Source of the DNA: Paenibacillus sp. W2I17
GTDB lineage: Bacteria > Bacillota > Bacilli > Paenibacillales > Paenibacillaceae
Length of the DNA stretch: 64,000 bases
Direction: 5' to 3'
Assembly: GCF_030815985.1 (NCBI RefSeq)
Contig: NZ_JAUSXM010000001.1
Location: forward strand, 5,084,001-5,148,000
The position numbers were made by a program, and so were the translations under genes. Shown here in pieces: positions 36,890-45,722 of the stretch. The notes beneath the pieces were generated by a model, which saw nothing but the letters and a program-made list of their open reading frames with translations, was not told the DNA's origin and ran no database searches. Position 1 is the stretch's first letter, and every line of letters starts with the position of its first letter.

Positions 36890-36919
36890 TTGACAAATGA
36901 TAATGATTATCAGTATCTT
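36890..36919 (+). promoter_or_regulatory. promoter with embedded Fur box
   Basis: TTGACA (36890-36895) and TATCTT (36914-36919) enclose TGATAATGATTATCA (36898-36912), a perfect 7-1-7 Fur box. Iron-loaded Fur would block polymerase here. The stretch 36714-36885 before it has no gene. Confidence 0.88.
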
Positions 36920-37021
36920 TAGTGTAGAAGATATTTGCGTCGGAAATCACAGAATTACAATTTCGTTTTTGTTGTCATAGCCGGATTACATAACCGGGAT
37001 AAATGAGAGAGGGATGATCGC

Positions 37022-37906
37022 ATGTTTCGTCTGGAGACGACCAAGCTGGATATCGCTTATGAGGAAAGACTAATTGTAGAGGATCTGAATATTCAGATTC
37101 CCCAAGGAAAAATTACAGCACTTGTTGGAGCCAATGGTTCAGGGAAGTCAACCATCCTGAAAACGATGGCACGTATTATGGCTCCAAAAGCAGGTAATGT
37201 ATTGCTCGACGGGAAGTCCATCCATAAACAGTCCACGCGTGAAGTTGCCAAGCAGCTTGCGATTTTGCCACAGAATCCAACAGCCCCTGAAGGTCTTACC
37301 GTTACTGAACTGGTATCGTATGGTCGCTTTCCTTATCAAAAAGGATTTGGATCCATGCGTGCGGAAGATAAACGTATGATTGAATGGGCTATCGAAGTGA
37401 CAGCCATGACTGAATTCCATGATCGTCCGATTGATCAACTGTCCGGTGGACAGCGTCAACGTGCCTGGATTGCTATGGCACTTGCACAAGAAACAGATAT
37501 CCTTTTCCTGGACGAGCCGACTACGTTCCTGGATATGGCTCACCAGCTTGAAGTACTGCAACTGTTAGAGCAGCTGAATGCCACAGCTAACCGTACCATT
37601 GTTATGGTTGTGCATGACTTGAATCATGCTTCCCGCTACGCACATCACATGATTGGTATCAAAAAAGGTAAAGCCATCGCTCATGGTTCACCTGTGGAAG
37701 TTATGAACTCAGATGTACTTCGTGAAGTATTCAACATTGAAGCAGATATCGTGATTGATCCGCGTTCCGGTGTACCGCTCTGCTTGCCTTACGCTCTTGC
37801 AGGCGAACGCCAGCAATCGAAGACGCCAGAGCAGCTGGTCATGAACAGTGCGATGGTTCATGCTGGAGGACGGACAGAACCACGTGTTCAAGCGACAGGA
37901 AGTTAA
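37022..37906 (+). CDS. siderophore-type ABC transporter ATPase (YusV/FecE-like)
   Basis: A 294-residue ATPase of the iron-siderophore/cobalamin import class: Walker A GANGSGKST, Q-loop LPQNPTAPEG, signature QLSGGQRQRAW, Walker B ILFLDEPTTFLDMAH and the H-loop VVHDLNH. The DEPTTFLD motif is usual for FecE/FhuC-type ATPases. It stands alone without permease or binding protein, as YusV of Bacillus subtilis does, which energises several siderophore permeases. The upstream Fur box agrees with iron control. The siderophore-binding lipoprotein at 57262 in this window is a possible client. Confidence 0.9.
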   Translation: MFRLETTKLDIAYEERLIVEDLNIQIPQGKITALVGANGSGKSTILKTMARIMAPKAGNVLLDGKSIHKQSTREVAKQLAILPQNPTAPEGLTVTELVSYGRFPYQKGFGSMRAEDKRMIEWAIEVTAMTEFHDRPIDQLSGGQRQRAWIAMALAQETDILFLDEPTTFLDMAHQLEVLQLLEQLNATANRTIVMVVHDLNHASRYAHHMIGIKKGKAIAHGSPVEVMNSDVLREVFNIEADIVIDPRSGVPLCLPYALAGERQQSKTPEQLVMNSAMVHAGGRTEPRVQATGS

Positions 37907-37944
37907 CGAAATGGGCCATATGTGGTCCTTACATTATAGAATGA

Positions 37945-37975
37945 AGCCGCTGTGCGCTATCGCAGGCGGCTCTTT
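37945..37975 (+). terminator. intrinsic terminator after the siderophore ATPase gene
   Basis: AGCCGC and TGCG pair with CGCA and GGCGGCT around a CTAT loop (one unpaired dinucleotide on the left), followed by CTTTTG. Confidence 0.65.
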
Positions 37976-38033
37976 TGCATTCATGGGGAATTTGCAACGC
38001 ATGGGAGCAATGGAATATGGGCAGACCCGGGAT

Positions 38034-38063
38034 TTGGTAATCGCATCGGATCAGGTCTATAAT
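38034..38063 (+). promoter_or_regulatory. promoter of the glutathione peroxidase gene
   Basis: TTGGTA, 18 bases, TATAAT (38058-38063), 83 bases before the start codon. Confidence 0.5.
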
Positions 38064-38146
38064 AATAAGACAGGCTGTGAGTTCATTGGTTATGCCAACG
38101 TGCTCGCAACAGCCCAAACCAACATATGTCATGGGAGGAATCAGTC

Positions 38147-38626
38147 ATGTCCGTATATTCATATCAGGCGGTAACCACCGCGAACCAAGAAGTCTCACTG
38201 GATCTGTATCAAGGTAAGGTATTGGTCATTGCCAATACAGCCAGCAAGTGTGGGCTGACCCCGCAATACGGTGAATTGCAAAAGCTTTATGATCGTTATC
38301 GCGATCAAGGCTTGGTTGTACTGGGTTTCCCTTGTAACCAGTTTGGAGGGCAGGAGCCAGGTACAAGTGAGGAAGCGGAATCATTTTGCCAGATTAACTA
38401 TGGTGTGAATTTCCCGGTGTTTGCCAAGGTAGATGTGAATGGTGAGGACACTCATCCCCTGTTCCAATACCTGAAGGAGCAACAACCTGGCGTAGGTGAA
38501 ACAAGCGACATCCAATGGAACTTCACCAAGTTCCTTGTTAACCGTGAAGGTGAAGTGGTAGGTCGTGTTGAACCGAAAGAATCTCCGGAGACAATGATTG
38601 CAGATATCGAGAAATTGCTCGGTTAA
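38147..38626 (+). CDS. glutathione/thiol peroxidase family protein
   Basis: A 159-residue peroxidase reducing hydroperoxides with thiols. Motifs: NTASKCGLTPQY (peroxidatic Cys in place of Sec), GFPCNQFGGQEPG and WNFTKFLVNREG with the catalytic Gln/Trp. In Firmicutes such Cys-type enzymes usually use thioredoxin or bacillithiol. The start is the ATG at 38147 behind GGGAGGA; the ATG at 38126 precedes that site. It lies alone between a promoter and a terminator. Confidence 0.92.
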   Translation: MSVYSYQAVTTANQEVSLDLYQGKVLVIANTASKCGLTPQYGELQKLYDRYRDQGLVVLGFPCNQFGGQEPGTSEEAESFCQINYGVNFPVFAKVDVNGEDTHPLFQYLKEQQPGVGETSDIQWNFTKFLVNREGEVVGRVEPKESPETMIADIEKLLG

Positions 38627-38639
38627 TACATGAACGTTT

Positions 38640-38678
38640 AAGAAGCCTGTCCTTGCATAAGCAAGGATAGGCTTCTTT
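38640..38678 (+). terminator. intrinsic terminator
   Basis: AAGAAGCCTGTCCTTGC pairs with GCAAGGATAGGCTTCTT around ATAA, one G-U pair, short T-run. Confidence 0.85.
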
Positions 38679-38890
38679 GATTATTTTATATACGTGGCTT
38701 TATTCTCTTCACAGGTAGGAGTTGGCCCCATAGACGCCTCTCTCTTTATGCGCCGATACAGGGATCGCGGAAGCCATTACATAGCATAATCCGATCCAAA
38801 TCCGGGGACAATGAAATCAATACAATGAGGGGAAAAAGGCTTAAAATACAGGGAATGACCTCCTTCGACAAACTTTTTTTGCTCAACCTA

Positions 38891-38919
38891 TTGCAATGTG
38901 AAAAATATCACATTATAAT
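38891..38919 (+). promoter_or_regulatory. nox promoter with operator 1 in the spacer
   Basis: TTGCAA (38891-38896), 17 bases, TATAAT (38914-38919). The spacer is filled by TGTGAAAAATATCACA (38897-38912), a TGTGA-N6-TCACA palindrome of the Rex/Fnr type. Being inside the core promoter, it fits a repressor. Confidence 0.75.
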
Positions 38920-38929
38920 GAGTGTATAA

Positions 38930-38945
38930 AGTGAAATAAATCACA
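38930..38945 (+). promoter_or_regulatory. nox operator 2
   Basis: AGTGAAATAAATCACA, 33 bases after operator 1 centre to centre, just after the expected transcription start. Confidence 0.65.
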
Positions 38946-38964
38946 TACACAGTTTCGAACAAGA

Positions 38965-38980
38965 AGTGAAATGTTTCACA
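38965..38980 (+). promoter_or_regulatory. nox operator 3 (Rex-like)
   Basis: AGTGAAATGTTTCACA; with flanks it reads AAGTGAAATGTTTCACAA, close to the Rex site TTGTGAA-N4-TTCACAA. It lies 35 bases from operator 2 and within the 5' leader. Confidence 0.65.
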
Positions 38981-39034
38981 ACCATAACAACCCTATATTC
39001 AAACTCATTTATATATTTCGAGGAGGAACTCTTA

Positions 39035-40396
39035 ATGAAAATCGCAGTTATCGGATGTACACACGCAGGGACCGCAGCCATCGTAAATACCGCCAAATTA
39101 TACCCGGATGCTACCATCACCGTGTATGAGCGCAATGACAATATCTCCTTCCTATCTTGTGGCATTGCGCTCTACGTAGGTGGAGTTGTGAAAGACCCTG
39201 ACGGTTTGTTCTATTCTTCGCCTAATCAACTGGCAGAGCTTGGTGTTGAGACCAAGATGCTTCATGAAGTAACAGCAGTCGATGCCGAGGGTCATACCCT
39301 TCAGGCTAAAAACCTGCAAACCGGGGAAGAATTTGAAGATACGTTTGACAAACTGATCGTGACAACGGGTTCATGGCCTGTCGTTCCAAAGCTTGAAGGC
39401 ATCGAGATGGATAACATTTTACTTTGTAAAAACTACAATCACTCCAACACGATTATTGAAAAAGCCAAAGATGCCAAACGTGTTACTGTTGTAGGTGCAG
39501 GATATATCGGCGTAGAGCTGGTGGAAGCTTTCCAAATGAATGGCAAGGAAGTTACCCTGATCGACAGTGTGGACCGTATTTTGAACAAATACCTGGACCC
39601 TGAATTCACGGATGCGATCGAAGATACGTTGACTGGACGCGGCATCAAGCTAGCTCTCGGTCAAACGGTACAGAAGTTTACTGGAGAGAATGGCAAAGTG
39701 ACTAAGGTGATCACGTCCAAAGGAGAGTTTGAAACCGATCTGGTTATTCTGTGCATTGGTTTCCGTCCAAATACAGAGCTGCTCAAAGGCCAAGTGGATA
39801 TGCTGCCAAACGGCGCAATCATCGTGGATAAATATATGCAAACGAGTCAAAAAGACGTCTTCGCTGCGGGTGACAGCTGTGCTATTCATTACAACCCAAC
39901 AGGCAAAGCATCTTACATTCCACTGGCAACCAACGCCGTACGGATGGGTACACTTGTAGCCCGCAACCTGGTTCGTCCTACGACACCGTATATGGGTACA
40001 CAAGGAACATCGGGTATCAAGATTTATGAGCAAAATATCGCGGGTACCGGGATGACGGAAACGTCTGCTGCTGACGAAGGTCTGATTGTTGAATCTGTCG
40101 TACTGGAAGACAGCTACCGTCCGGAGTTCATGCCAACGGCTGAGAAACTGTTGCTTAAAGTGGTGTATGAGCAGGCTACTCGTCGGATCGTTGGAGCACA
40201 GGTGATGTCTCAGGTTGATCTGACCCAATCGATTAATACGATCTCGGTCTGCATCCAAAACAACATGACCGTAGATGAGCTGGCCTTCATCGACTTTTTC
40301 TTCCAGCCACATTACAACAAACCATGGAACTTCCTGAACACGGCGGGTCTGCAAGCACTGCCTCCAATAGAAGTGAAAGCACCAGCAATGGTGTAA
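39035..40396 (+). CDS. nox: NADH oxidase, H2O-forming type
   Basis: A 453-residue flavoprotein of the NADH oxidase/CoA-disulfide reductase family: N-terminal FAD motif, redox Cys42 in FLSCGIAL (same position as in enterococcal Nox), NADH-binding VVGAGYIGVEL, FAD motif VFAAGDSCAIHY and a dimerisation domain ending with FFFQPHYNKPWN. It re-oxidises NADH with oxygen, giving water. The ATG at 39035 has GAGGAGGA before it; the longer frame from 38966 would begin inside operator 3. Three upstream palindromes point to redox control by Rex or a similar factor. Confidence 0.9.
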   Translation: MKIAVIGCTHAGTAAIVNTAKLYPDATITVYERNDNISFLSCGIALYVGGVVKDPDGLFYSSPNQLAELGVETKMLHEVTAVDAEGHTLQAKNLQTGEEFEDTFDKLIVTTGSWPVVPKLEGIEMDNILLCKNYNHSNTIIEKAKDAKRVTVVGAGYIGVELVEAFQMNGKEVTLIDSVDRILNKYLDPEFTDAIEDTLTGRGIKLALGQTVQKFTGENGKVTKVITSKGEFETDLVILCIGFRPNTELLKGQVDMLPNGAIIVDKYMQTSQKDVFAAGDSCAIHYNPTGKASYIPLATNAVRMGTLVARNLVRPTTPYMGTQGTSGIKIYEQNIAGTGMTETSAADEGLIVESVVLEDSYRPEFMPTAEKLLLKVVYEQATRRIVGAQVMSQVDLTQSINTISVCIQNNMTVDELAFIDFFFQPHYNKPWNFLNTAGLQALPPIEVKAPAMV

Positions 40397-40529
40397 GGGA
40401 GCAGAATAGATGGTTGAACAGAGAGCATGATAAACGCCATACGAAGATAAGTCATGCTTATGCGTAAATATGAGGTGTAAAATAACTGCCAGGATTACGA
40501 AACAAGGCGGATGATTATAAAGGATAAAG

Positions 40530-40560
40530 AAGACTGGCGATTATATCGTCAGTCTTTTTT
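40530..40560 (+). terminator. terminator after nox
   Basis: AAGACTGGCGAT pairs with ATCGTCAGTCTT (G-U allowed) and ends in TTTTTT. Confidence 0.85.
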
Positions 40561-40643
40561 GTGATTTTTAGCTACAAAGGGCCTTACTATACTCTTCTGT
40601 CATAACTATTCCAAGATACTCTTAAGTATCTTTTTAAACAACA

Positions 40644-40687
40644 TTGTGATAATTTGCACAAAGTTATGTTTAGGACCGAGATACAAT
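40644..40687 (+). promoter_or_regulatory. Fnr/Rex-like site and -10 box of the formate/nitrite channel gene
   Basis: TTGTGATAATTTGCACAA (40644-40661) has the TGTGA-N6-(T/G)CACA form. A -10 box TACAAT is at 40682-40687 and there is no good -35. With a start near 40694 the palindrome is centred about -41.5, the position of a class II activator such as Fnr. Confidence 0.6.
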
Positions 40688-40769
40688 TAGGATATGGTAT
40701 TCAACGCATAACTAATGAATTTCAGATGGTTTTATCCAATGATGAACAATGAAGGAGAGGATGAATGAT

Positions 40770-41621
40770 ATGGCAGCAAAAACACCTCTTGAGGTTGCAC
40801 AATATACGGCGCAAACTGGCATGAAGAAGGCTCAATATCCGGTATCTTCTGTACTGGTGCTCAGTTTTCTGGCAGGGGCTTTTATTGCGCTGGGTTTTCT
40901 ATTGGATATTCGGGTGATTGCTTCTGCGCCGGCAGAGTGGGGAAGTCTCGTCAATCTGATTGGAGCAGCAGTGTTCCCGGTTGGATTAATCTTGGTACTC
41001 ATAGGTGGTGGTGAGTTGCTGACGGGAAACATGATGGCCGTTCCACTTGCAACGATTGCACGGAAATTATCCGTGGGTAGCATGCTGAAAAATCTAACCT
41101 TAGTGACGATTGGTAATTTTGTTGGAGCTTTGTTTGTCGCGTACGCGTTTGGACATGTGCTGGGTCTGACCGGAGAGGGTGTATATCTGGCGAAAGTAGT
41201 GGATATGGCTGGGCATAAGCTGCATGACGGTTTCCTGCAAGCTTTCATCTCTGGCATCGGCTGTAACTGGCTGGTGGCACTTGCCGTGTGGCTATCTTAT
41301 GCTTCGGATACGATGAGTGGCAAGGTACTGGGCATTTGGTTTCCAACGATGGCATTTGTGGCGATTGGATTCCAGCACGTTGTGGCCAATATGTTCCTCA
41401 TCCCGGCGGCAATCTTCGAAGGACATTATTCGTGGGGTCAATATGTGATGAATTTCATTCCGGTATGGCTCGGGAATCTGACTGGAGGTGCTCTGTTTGT
41501 AGCTGCAGCCTATTGGGTGGTGTACCTGCGCCAAGCTGAGCCGAAAGTGAAACCGGAGGTAGCAACGTCGATCGAACCTATGGAGACGGAGGCTAGAGTG
41601 ATGTTGAGCAAACAAGCATAG
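40770..41621 (+). CDS. formate/nitrite transporter (FNT/FocA family)
   Basis: A 283-residue channel-like protein with six hydrophobic helices; FNT features include the GGGELLTGNMM loop and the FISGIGCNWLVALAVWLS stretch with a re-entrant loop. It moves formate, nitrite or a related small anion across the membrane as a pentamer. The ATG at 40770 is 9 bases from GGAGAGG; ATGs at 40749 and 40761 overlap or touch that site. A molybdopterin oxidoreductase gene follows, so formate is the likelier substrate, as in the yrhG/yrhE neighbourhood of Bacillus subtilis. Confidence 0.92.
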   Translation: MAAKTPLEVAQYTAQTGMKKAQYPVSSVLVLSFLAGAFIALGFLLDIRVIASAPAEWGSLVNLIGAAVFPVGLILVLIGGGELLTGNMMAVPLATIARKLSVGSMLKNLTLVTIGNFVGALFVAYAFGHVLGLTGEGVYLAKVVDMAGHKLHDGFLQAFISGIGCNWLVALAVWLSYASDTMSGKVLGIWFPTMAFVAIGFQHVVANMFLIPAAIFEGHYSWGQYVMNFIPVWLGNLTGGALFVAAAYWVVYLRQAEPKVKPEVATSIEPMETEARVMLSKQA

Positions 41622-41671
41622 TGGGCACAGCGAGGTATGGATACACGTATATTAGAAGTGAAGACGATTCT

Positions 41672-41728
41672 GATCTTGCTCGGTTCATGGCGAATATGCT
41701 GTGACGGAACAGGGCGGGATCGTTTTTT
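41672..41728 (+). terminator. terminator after the FNT gene
   Basis: GATCTTGCTCGGTTC pairs with GAACAGGGCGGGATC (one mismatch, several G-U) and ends in GTTTTTTG. Confidence 0.65.
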
Positions 41729-41760
41729 GTATGGGTTCTTGTTGGAGTTTAACGCAAAAT

Positions 41761-41811
41761 AAATTCGCCATGACAAGGTTCGGGGGAACGAAACCTGTTC
41801 ATGGCGAATTT
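41761..41811. repeat. long inverted repeat, TTCGCCATGA/TCATGGCGAA
   Basis: AAATTCGCCATGACAAGG pairs with CCTGTTCATGGCGAATTT. A third copy of TTCATGGCGAA sits at 41684-41694 in the loop of the preceding terminator. There is no T-run after the hairpin. Between here and the next gene there is also a perfect GCCGCTATAGCGGC palindrome at 41940-41953. Confidence 0.6.
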
Positions 41812-42044
41812 CGGGAGTGGTCCATGATATGGCATGAGGAGGAAGTGGGGAAACACTAGCCTAATGCCTTATTTTTAATTTACCCCTGAATTCTGAAGTT
41901 GAATCAAACTCAAAAACATTTTTTTGAAAATAATTTAAAGCCGCTATAGCGGCGAATATGAAGTAAAAACATACTGTTCTCTTTACGCGATAACCTCGAA
42001 GAAGATATGATAGAGGGATAGCTTTTATAGAGGGGAGCCTTACG

Positions 42045-44108
42045 ATGATCGATCAGGAGAATGGTATATTTGCGGCGGTGTGCCCGCTCGACTGTCCGGA
42101 CACTTGTGGTCTGTTATTACATAAAGAGAACGGCAAAATTGTGAAGGTGGCAGGCAATCCGGATCATCCGATAACCAAGGGTGCCATCTGTAATAAAGTT
42201 AGGAATATGACTGAGCGGGTGTATCACCCCGAGCGTCTACAATATCCGATGAAACGTGTAGGAGCCAAAGGTGAAGGCAAGTTCGAACGAATTAGTTGGG
42301 ATGAAGCGATTCGCGAGATTACGACCAAATTCACTGCATTGTCCGAAACCTACGGCCCGGAGAGCATCCTGCCCTACAGCTTTTACGGTAACATGGGCAT
42401 TCTCGGCGTAGACGGTATGGATCGGCGTTTCTTCAATGCGCTAGGTGCGAGTGTACTGGAGCAGACGATCTGTAACTCCGCTGGAAATACCGGCTGGAAA
42501 TATACGATGGGTGCCAATCGGGGAACGGTGCCGGAAGATACGGAGCATGCAGATCTCATCCTGGTGTGGGGTGGTAATATCGTCAGTACCAATATGCACC
42601 AGGTCGTTTTGGCGGAGAAAGCACGCAAGAAAGGCGCCAAGATCGTCGTCATCGACGTTCACCGCAATCGTACCGCACAGTGGGGCGACTGGTTTATTCC
42701 GCTGTATCCGGGCACGGACAGTGCACTGGCGCTAGGATTGATGTATGTGTTGTTCGAACGGGGACTAACGGATGAAGCGTTTATGCAAAAGTATACGATA
42801 GGTCATGAGGCGCTGCGTGATCATGTCCGTAGTTACACCCCTGAACGTGTTGCACGCATTACTGGCGTACCGGAGGAAACCATTGTGGAGCTGGCCGAAC
42901 TATACGGCAACGCACAGGCAGCCCATATTCACATCGGCAATGGCCTCCAGCACCATGATAATGGGGGCATGAATGTACGTAGCGTTGCATGTCTGCCCGC
43001 CATTACAGGGCAATGGCTGAAGCAAGGCGGCGGTGCCGTTCGCACCAACAGCTACGCGAGCACGAATAGCGACGCGCTGGAGCGTCCGGAACTGCGGCAG
43101 AATCCTGAGCCGCGGGTGGTGAACATGAACCGGATTGGTGAAGCGCTGCTGGAAGCGGAGCAGCCGATCCGGGCCATGATGGTCTACTGCAGCAACCCAC
43201 TGGTGGTGGCACCGGATACTGAACGAGTGGAGCGAGGTTTTGCACGGGAAGATCTATTCACGGTTGTACATGATCTGTTCATGACGGATACGGCGAAATA
43301 TGCAGATATCATCTTGCCAGCCACATCTTCATTTGAAGCGACGGACCTGTACACCTCTTATTGGCATCAGTACGTTCATCTGCAAGAGCCGGTGATTGCA
43401 CCGATTGGGGAGAGCAAGAGCAATGTGGAACTGTTCTCACTGCTTGGGCAGGCTATGGGGTACGATTCTGCAATCTTCGGAGAAACACCGGAACAGATGA
43501 TTGAGGACGCACTTCAGGGCACAGGCAACCCCTACATGAATGGGGTCACGTTGGAAGGACTGAAGGAACATCGATTCGTGAAGCTGGATATGACGCCACA
43601 TGCTACATATCTGGATCAGCTGCCCACACCTTCAGGCAAAATTGAATTATATTCGGAGACGATGGAACAGAGAGGGCTTCCGCCGCTCCCTACCTATAGT
43701 GCTTTGGTTGAAGGATACGATGGGGAGAATCCGGCTGGACCTGCCGATACGTATCCATTGATGTTCCTGTCGCCGCCAAACCATAATTTCCTGAACTCCA
43801 CCTTTGGTAATTCAGCCAAACATCAGCGTTTGGAAAAGATGCCTCTATTGCAGATACACCCCGAGGACGCCATCCGTAGAAACCTGGAAGATGGAGATGC
43901 AGTGGTCGTATGGAATGATCGTGGGCGCATTGAACTTACCGCCAAGGTGAGTGAAGCCATGCTGCCGGGAACAGTGATTAGCCAAGGCTTATGGTGGGAT
44001 GGTGACGGGAAGAAGCAGCGGGCGAATTCACTGACGTCCAATCGGTTGTCGGACATGGGGAACGGGGCTACCTTCTTCTCGGCCACTGTTGAAGTGAAGC
44101 GTCAATGA
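42045..44108 (+). CDS. molybdopterin oxidoreductase (DMSO reductase/formate dehydrogenase-like)
   Basis: A 687-residue catalytic subunit. N-terminal Cys13, Cys17, Cys21 and Cys49 bind a 4Fe-4S cluster; GNMGILGVDGMDRRF, LVWGGNIVSTN, VVIDVHRN and the C-terminal molydopterin-dinucleotide domain (LFLSPPNHNFLN, EDAIRRNLEDGDAVVVWNDRGRIEL) follow. It has no Tat signal, so it is cytosolic and probably used without a membrane subunit. Resemblance to YoaE-type proteins is from memory. Its neighbour is an FNT channel, which favours formate as substrate, but the family is broad. Confidence 0.88.
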   Translation: MIDQENGIFAAVCPLDCPDTCGLLLHKENGKIVKVAGNPDHPITKGAICNKVRNMTERVYHPERLQYPMKRVGAKGEGKFERISWDEAIREITTKFTALSETYGPESILPYSFYGNMGILGVDGMDRRFFNALGASVLEQTICNSAGNTGWKYTMGANRGTVPEDTEHADLILVWGGNIVSTNMHQVVLAEKARKKGAKIVVIDVHRNRTAQWGDWFIPLYPGTDSALALGLMYVLFERGLTDEAFMQKYTIGHEALRDHVRSYTPERVARITGVPEETIVELAELYGNAQAAHIHIGNGLQHHDNGGMNVRSVACLPAITGQWLKQGGGAVRTNSYASTNSDALERPELRQNPEPRVVNMNRIGEALLEAEQPIRAMMVYCSNPLVVAPDTERVERGFAREDLFTVVHDLFMTDTAKYADIILPATSSFEATDLYTSYWHQYVHLQEPVIAPIGESKSNVELFSLLGQAMGYDSAIFGETPEQMIEDALQGTGNPYMNGVTLEGLKEHRFVKLDMTPHATYLDQLPTPSGKIELYSETMEQRGLPPLPTYSALVEGYDGENPAGPADTYPLMFLSPPNHNFLNSTFGNSAKHQRLEKMPLLQIHPEDAIRRNLEDGDAVVVWNDRGRIELTAKVSEAMLPGTVISQGLWWDGDGKKQRANSLTSNRLSDMGNGATFFSATVEVKRQ

Positions 44109-44198
44109 GTGTGCTTGCAGCGTCAATTTTTTGAGGTAAGATGAAATAAAGGGTCGAACTTGAGCAGGATCTAAAGAGCAATAGATGTAACACTTCCA

Positions 44199-44246
44199 AA
44201 GTCCTTCGCTCTGGCTGGTTATGCCGTCAGGGCAAAGGCTTTTTTG
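44199..44246 (+). terminator. intrinsic terminator
   Basis: CCTTCGCTCTGGC pairs imperfectly with GTCAGGGCAAAGG around TGGTTATGCC, ending in CTTTTTTG. Confidence 0.6.
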
Positions 44247-44290
44247 GTATGTTAATACGTTTTTATGGTACTAAGGAGAATGGATTAGAG

Positions 44291-45517
44291 ATGATGAGAT
44301 GGCTGGATAACTATCCAAAAGAAGTGAGAATATTTTTATTAGCAAGTCTGGTTAACGCAACAGGCAGTGCCTTGATGTGGCCGCTGACCACCATGTATGT
44401 GTTTGATGAGCTTGGACGGACGATGGCCAACGCGGGTTTTGTGATCCTCATTCAGTCCCTGGGTGGCATCTTCGGACAGTTGCTCGGAGGTTCGTTGTAT
44501 CACCGGGTGGGCGTAAAGAAGCTGATTATTGGCTCACTAGCGCTTAATGCGTTAGGTTTGTTTGCGCTGCCCTGGATTAGTGCGTATTGGGTCGTATTTA
44601 TATGTGCGATGGGCTGGATTGGTCTGTTCAGTTCGTTGTCGCTGCCAGCGATTCAGGCCTTTATTGGCTTCCGGTTTGCGGAGCGACGCGGTGAATTATT
44701 CAATATTATCTATGTGGCGAACAATATCGGGGTGGCGATTGGTACAGCGCTGAGTGGTTTTCTGGCTGACTTTTCCTATCACCTCAGCTTTGTACTGAAC
44801 GGGGTGACCTCAGCCGGGTTCGCGATTTTCTTCTGGTATTATCTGTCCCGCGTTGAACCGGATCAGGGGGAAGTACATCTGACGAAACGCAAACCCGTTC
44901 CCGATGGGCCGGGCGTCTGGGCACTGCTGGGCAATACCCGATTATATCTGTTTATGAGCTTGGGCGTGCTGTTCCTGTTATTCGGCAATTCCATCTGGAA
45001 CACAGGTGTGTCCCCGTATATCATTTCTGAGGGGATGGAAAAAAGAATGTACGGTCTGCTCTGGACCCTGAACGGGGTGCTGATCTTTGTGGGCCAACCG
45101 TTTACCAGCTGGGTGAAACGGACCATGGCCCGTACCTCCACTGCCCAGATGACCGCGAGTGCGGTATTCTATGGCATGGCCTACATTGTCATGATTACCA
45201 TGTACAGCTATCCAGGCATGGTGCTCGCAATGGTACTTGCCACGTTTGGAGAGATGTTGATCTCCCCTGCAACACCTGCGTTTATCTCGGAGCATGCGGG
45301 CAGGGCGGCACCTTTTTACATCGGGATATCGGGTGGAATCGGTGCTGTTGGACGGGTTATTGGCCCCTATGCGATGGGGGTCATGTATGACAAACAGGGA
45401 CTTATTCCTGTAGCGTGGCTGGCAACAGGCACAGCGGCGATTGCGGTACTTGGTTTTGTATTGCACGCAGTGTTGAACCGTAATCGTGAAGTGAAGGAGT
45501 ATGGGATGGACGCCTAA
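44291..45517 (+). CDS. MFS transporter
   Basis: A 408-residue membrane protein with about twelve hydrophobic segments and the MFS loop-2/3 pattern GGSLYHRVGVKKLI and a repeat half with FVGQPFTSWVKRTM. Likely a proton-driven exporter; the substrate is unknown. The ATG at 44291 lies 10 bases after AAGGAGA; the longer frame from 44249 starts ahead of that site. Confidence 0.85.
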   Translation: MMRWLDNYPKEVRIFLLASLVNATGSALMWPLTTMYVFDELGRTMANAGFVILIQSLGGIFGQLLGGSLYHRVGVKKLIIGSLALNALGLFALPWISAYWVVFICAMGWIGLFSSLSLPAIQAFIGFRFAERRGELFNIIYVANNIGVAIGTALSGFLADFSYHLSFVLNGVTSAGFAIFFWYYLSRVEPDQGEVHLTKRKPVPDGPGVWALLGNTRLYLFMSLGVLFLLFGNSIWNTGVSPYIISEGMEKRMYGLLWTLNGVLIFVGQPFTSWVKRTMARTSTAQMTASAVFYGMAYIVMITMYSYPGMVLAMVLATFGEMLISPATPAFISEHAGRAAPFYIGISGGIGAVGRVIGPYAMGVMYDKQGLIPVAWLATGTAAIAVLGFVLHAVLNRNREVKEYGMDA

Positions 45518-45612
45518 TAGATCTAATTGGGTTGGATAGGATGCGGAAGGGAAAACGAGTTGAAGTGGACGGTAAATCCACTGTAATGTGTCTGCTCATC
45601 CGTAAATTGTAT

Positions 45613-45641
45613 TTGACAAAAAAATATATTTATGCTATAAT
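45613..45641 (+). promoter_or_regulatory. consensus sigma-A promoter
   Basis: TTGACA, exactly 17 bases, TATAAT: a perfect vegetative promoter 82 bases before the methyltransferase gene. Confidence 0.88.
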
Positions 45642-45666
45642 TTACATACAAAAACATTCCGTATAT

Positions 45667-45702
45667 AATAAGATTCTCCTGGCCAGGGGAATCTTATTTT
45701 TG
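45667..45702 (+). terminator. leader terminator (probable attenuator)
   Basis: AATAAGATTC pairs with GAATCTTATT through a CC...GG extension, followed by TTTTTG. It lies between the consensus promoter and the methyltransferase gene, so most transcripts should stop unless it is overridden. Confidence 0.78.
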
Positions 45703-45722
45703 ATTGTACGGGAGGAATAAGT

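Noticed and set aside
45532..45720. 62-residue frame across the methyltransferase promoter
   Set aside because: It runs through the -35, -10 and terminator, so it would not be on the mature transcript.
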